Shown here: in pieces, positions 62,133 through 64,000 of the stretch
Position numbering within the stretch: the first letter of the stretch is position 1
Layout of the letters: every line of letters begins with the position of its first letter
NCBI GenBank assembly: GCA_024734555.1
Contig: JANPWX010019815.1
Span: forward strand, 2,000,359-2,064,358
DNA from: Trochalopteron elliotii
Taxonomy: Eukaryota > Chordata > Aves > Passeriformes > Leiothrichidae
Direction: 5' to 3'
Length of the DNA: 64,000 bases
The notes under the pieces: generated by a model
Told to the model about the DNA's origin: nothing
Database searches by the model: none
The model's input: only the letters and a program-made list of their open reading frames with translations
Translations under genes and position numbers: made by a program

Positions 62133-62689
62133 TGTCTGGAGTGGAGTTGATTTTATTCACCTGACCTCCTGTGGTGCTAGATCCTGCATATGTGGCACTG
62201 AACTCTGAGCAGCATTGGTAACAGACTCTTTTTCTAGCTTATTGCTTATTCCCTATTGCTGGAATGCCTTAGATTGCAAAGTCTTTCTCTGTTCCAACTC
62301 TTTCTCTCTCCTCTCCAGGCAAGAAGACTGAGAGCAGGCAAGAGAGTGGTAGAGGACATAGACGGGACAGCTGATTCCAAGTCATCAAAGGATATCTCAT
62401 AGTTATATATAACATCATATTCAGCAGTTAAACTGAATGGATGTTTTCCAGCATCACTCTTGTTCAAGGATTGGTTGAACACCAGGCAGCTGGTGGTGTG
62501 TGATTGCTCTTGCATCACCTGAATTTTTTCATATTTGTTTTCCTTTCTCCGCTCCACCTATTATACTGCCTATATCTCAATCACAAATTTTCTTATTTCT
62601 GCCCTTCTGAACCTCTCCCCTGTTCTGCGGTAGGAAGTGAGTGAGCAGCTGTGTTGGCCCAAGATGCCTGCTGGGTTTAACCCATAACA
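62133..62689 (+). mobile_element. Degenerate LTR of avian ERVL type
   Basis: Starts TGTCTGGAGTGGAGTTGATT and ends GGGTTTAACCCATAACA, about 557 bases. Landmarks match, in order, an abundant bird LTR that I recognise from memory: GACGGGACAGCTGATTCCAA, TCATCAAAGGATATCTCATA, then ACTGCCTATATCTCAATCAC, TTTCTGCCCTTCTGAACCTC and GGAAGTGAGTGAGCAGCTGT. The usual TATTAAA-like signal is mutated to TATTATACT. No target duplication is visible, and substitutions are numerous, so it is old. It is a solo LTR. Confidence 0.75.
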
Positions 62690-62954
62690 AACCATATTGT
62701 ACTTTATGTTCAAAAATGCAATCTTCCAAGGGGTATGTCAGCATGGCTGCCACAGCTCACATCTTTCAAAGAGAAGTAACTTTGGAAGATGGGGGGAGAT
62801 CTTGACTCTTTCTCTCTTTCTAGTTATGTAGTCATTGCATTGAGGCTCTTTAATTAATATATGTTTTTCCTCTTTCAATTCAGAGTGGAATAGAAAGCAT
62901 CAAAAGGACAGAATTAAACACTCTTGTGGTAATTTCTGTGTGATTATCAAATAA
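62690..62954. other. Short unique spacer
   Basis: Nothing recognised between the LTR and the next CR1. Confidence 0.4.
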
Positions 62955-63400
62955 TGCAATCATTAAAGTTGGAAAACACCACTAAGATCATGGAGCCCAG
63001 CCATTAACTTAACACTGCAAGGTCTGCCACCAAACCATGTCCCTAAACAACCCATCTACTTTCCAGTGATGGAAATTCCACCACTTCCCTGGGAAATCTG
63101 TTCAAATTTTTGACCATCCTTTCCATCTAATCTAAACCTTCCCTGGTGAAACCTGAAGCCACTTCCTCTTGTCTTGTCACTTGTTACCTGGGAGAAGAGG
63201 TTGACCCCGACCTGGTTGCACCCTTCTTTCAAGCAGTTGTAGAGAGTGGTAAGGTCACCCCTGAACCTCCTTTTCTCCAGACTAAACAACCCCAGCTTCC
63301 TCAGACAGTCCTCACAGGACTTGTGCTCCAGACCCTTCATCAACATTTTTGCTTTTCTTTGAACATACTCCAGCAGACTGGAAGAGAATTTTTTAAATTT
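62955..63400 (-). mobile_element. CR1 LINE fragment, about 450 bases
   Basis: The plus strand carries CCAAACCATGTCCCTAAACA, GTGATGGAAATTCCACCACT, TTCCCTGGGAAATCTGTTCA, CTGGGAGAAGAGGTTGACCC, GGTCACCCCTGAACCTCC and CTCCAGACTAAACAACCCCA. These are complement landmarks of a CR1 subfamily with 'cactaaaccatgtccctaag' in its 3' region. On the minus strand the ORF2 tail is readable ([20 protein letters not shown]). The 3' terminus is degraded. Confidence 0.88.
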
Positions 63401-64000
63401 CACAGCAGATAATGCTCACATAAAGTGTAAGCTTGATTTTAGAAATCCATAGAGTTCAGGTGGGTCCCTTTAGGAAAGAACAAGTGCCAATTTCATCTGA
63501 GGCATCTTTAGCTCAGGAATAGTCACTCATTTATTCCTAGAAGCCTCCTGTTTTCTGGCGATGGGCAATTAAATAGAACTAGACAATGTAGGCAAGACCC
63601 ATCTAAAATTAACCATCAGTCTCTATTTACCTCATCTCGGTTTGATGGCTCTTAGGAAGGAGGATGTGTGACAGAGAAAAAGCTAAAAACCCACCCATCT
63701 GGTCATTCAAGAGTGAGAATTTTATCAGATACTTGCTAAGAGGGAGAATGGAATCCTGAAGCACTATTTTTTTTTTTAACCAAATGGTGATGGTGAAATA
63801 ATGGGTTAGCCTCAGGAGTTACCTTAATAATATTCCTGTTATACAGCCTGTGTTCAACAAACCTTTTCCTTACCTTACCTGACTTGCTCTGATAGAGGTT
63901 GAAATCTTACTTTTTCCTTGCTGGATCATAATTAAATAAATGTGCTAAAATGCCAGTGAACTTTCACTCTACAGCAGCTTTACAAGAAAACAACATGAGC
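63401..64000. other. Right end of window, nothing recognised
   Basis: AT-rich sequence without recognised repeat or gene. Confidence 0.4.

Noticed and set aside
1..64000. Possible CRISPR array, phage defence locus or operon
   Set aside because: No regularly spaced direct repeats, no dense gene packing and no ribosome binding sites; the repeats are those of a bird genome.

Overview
This window looks like non-coding nuclear DNA from a bird, most likely a passerine. It is AT-rich. It carries at least twelve CR1 LINE fragments, recognisable by the 3' end that reads AATCATAGAAT on the strand opposite to the element, and by CR1 ORF2 motifs such as FADDTKL. It also carries several endogenous retrovirus LTRs of avian type. 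I found no intact protein-coding gene, no tRNA or rRNA, no CRISPR array and nothing prokaryotic. The species call is inference from repeat content; all family names come from recognition, not from a database search.

Layout. 1-790: right part of an ERV LTR with a clear promoter (three ATTGG boxes, GC box, TATA-like box, AATAAA). 1179-1437, minus strand: a decayed terminal exon of an acrosin-like trypsin-family serine protease, with its splice acceptor and two frameshifts. This is the only host gene remnant I can name. 3989-4116: AG-rich simple repeat. 4490-4700: old CR1. 5880-7340: no repeats recognised, but several coding-like minus-strand stretches that I could not identify. 9803-9911: two-phase hexanucleotide array. 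13.3-20.7 kb: four short CR1 pieces, one solo LTR (19280-19797) and an exon-like open frame (17776-17936). 20.7-29.0 kb: long AT-rich stretch with no recognised repeat. 28998-29503: CR1, followed by a tetranucleotide repeat broken by a 383-base assembly gap (29543-29925). 33.0-34.4 kb: LTR-like element with a doubled terminal motif. 35.5-35.9 kb: CR1. 38.2-40.0 kb: long plus-strand CR1 with endonuclease and reverse transcriptase remnants. 42.06-42.5 kb: probable minus-strand LTR. 48.79-49.84 kb: CR1 split by a 690-bp solo LTR with a perfect 5-bp target duplication. 55.9-57.6 kb: long minus-strand CR1 with decayed reverse transcriptase. 59.3-59.8 kb: very old CR1. 62.13-62.69 kb: degenerate avian ERVL-type LTR. 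62.96-63.40 kb: CR1.

The parts do not work together as a system. The window records layered retrotransposon insertion into an intergenic or intronic background. The best leads are the acrosin-like pseudoexon, the CR1/LTR nested insertion that gives a relative date, and the unidentified exon-like segment near 17.8 kb. I did not find a convincing undescribed functional system.
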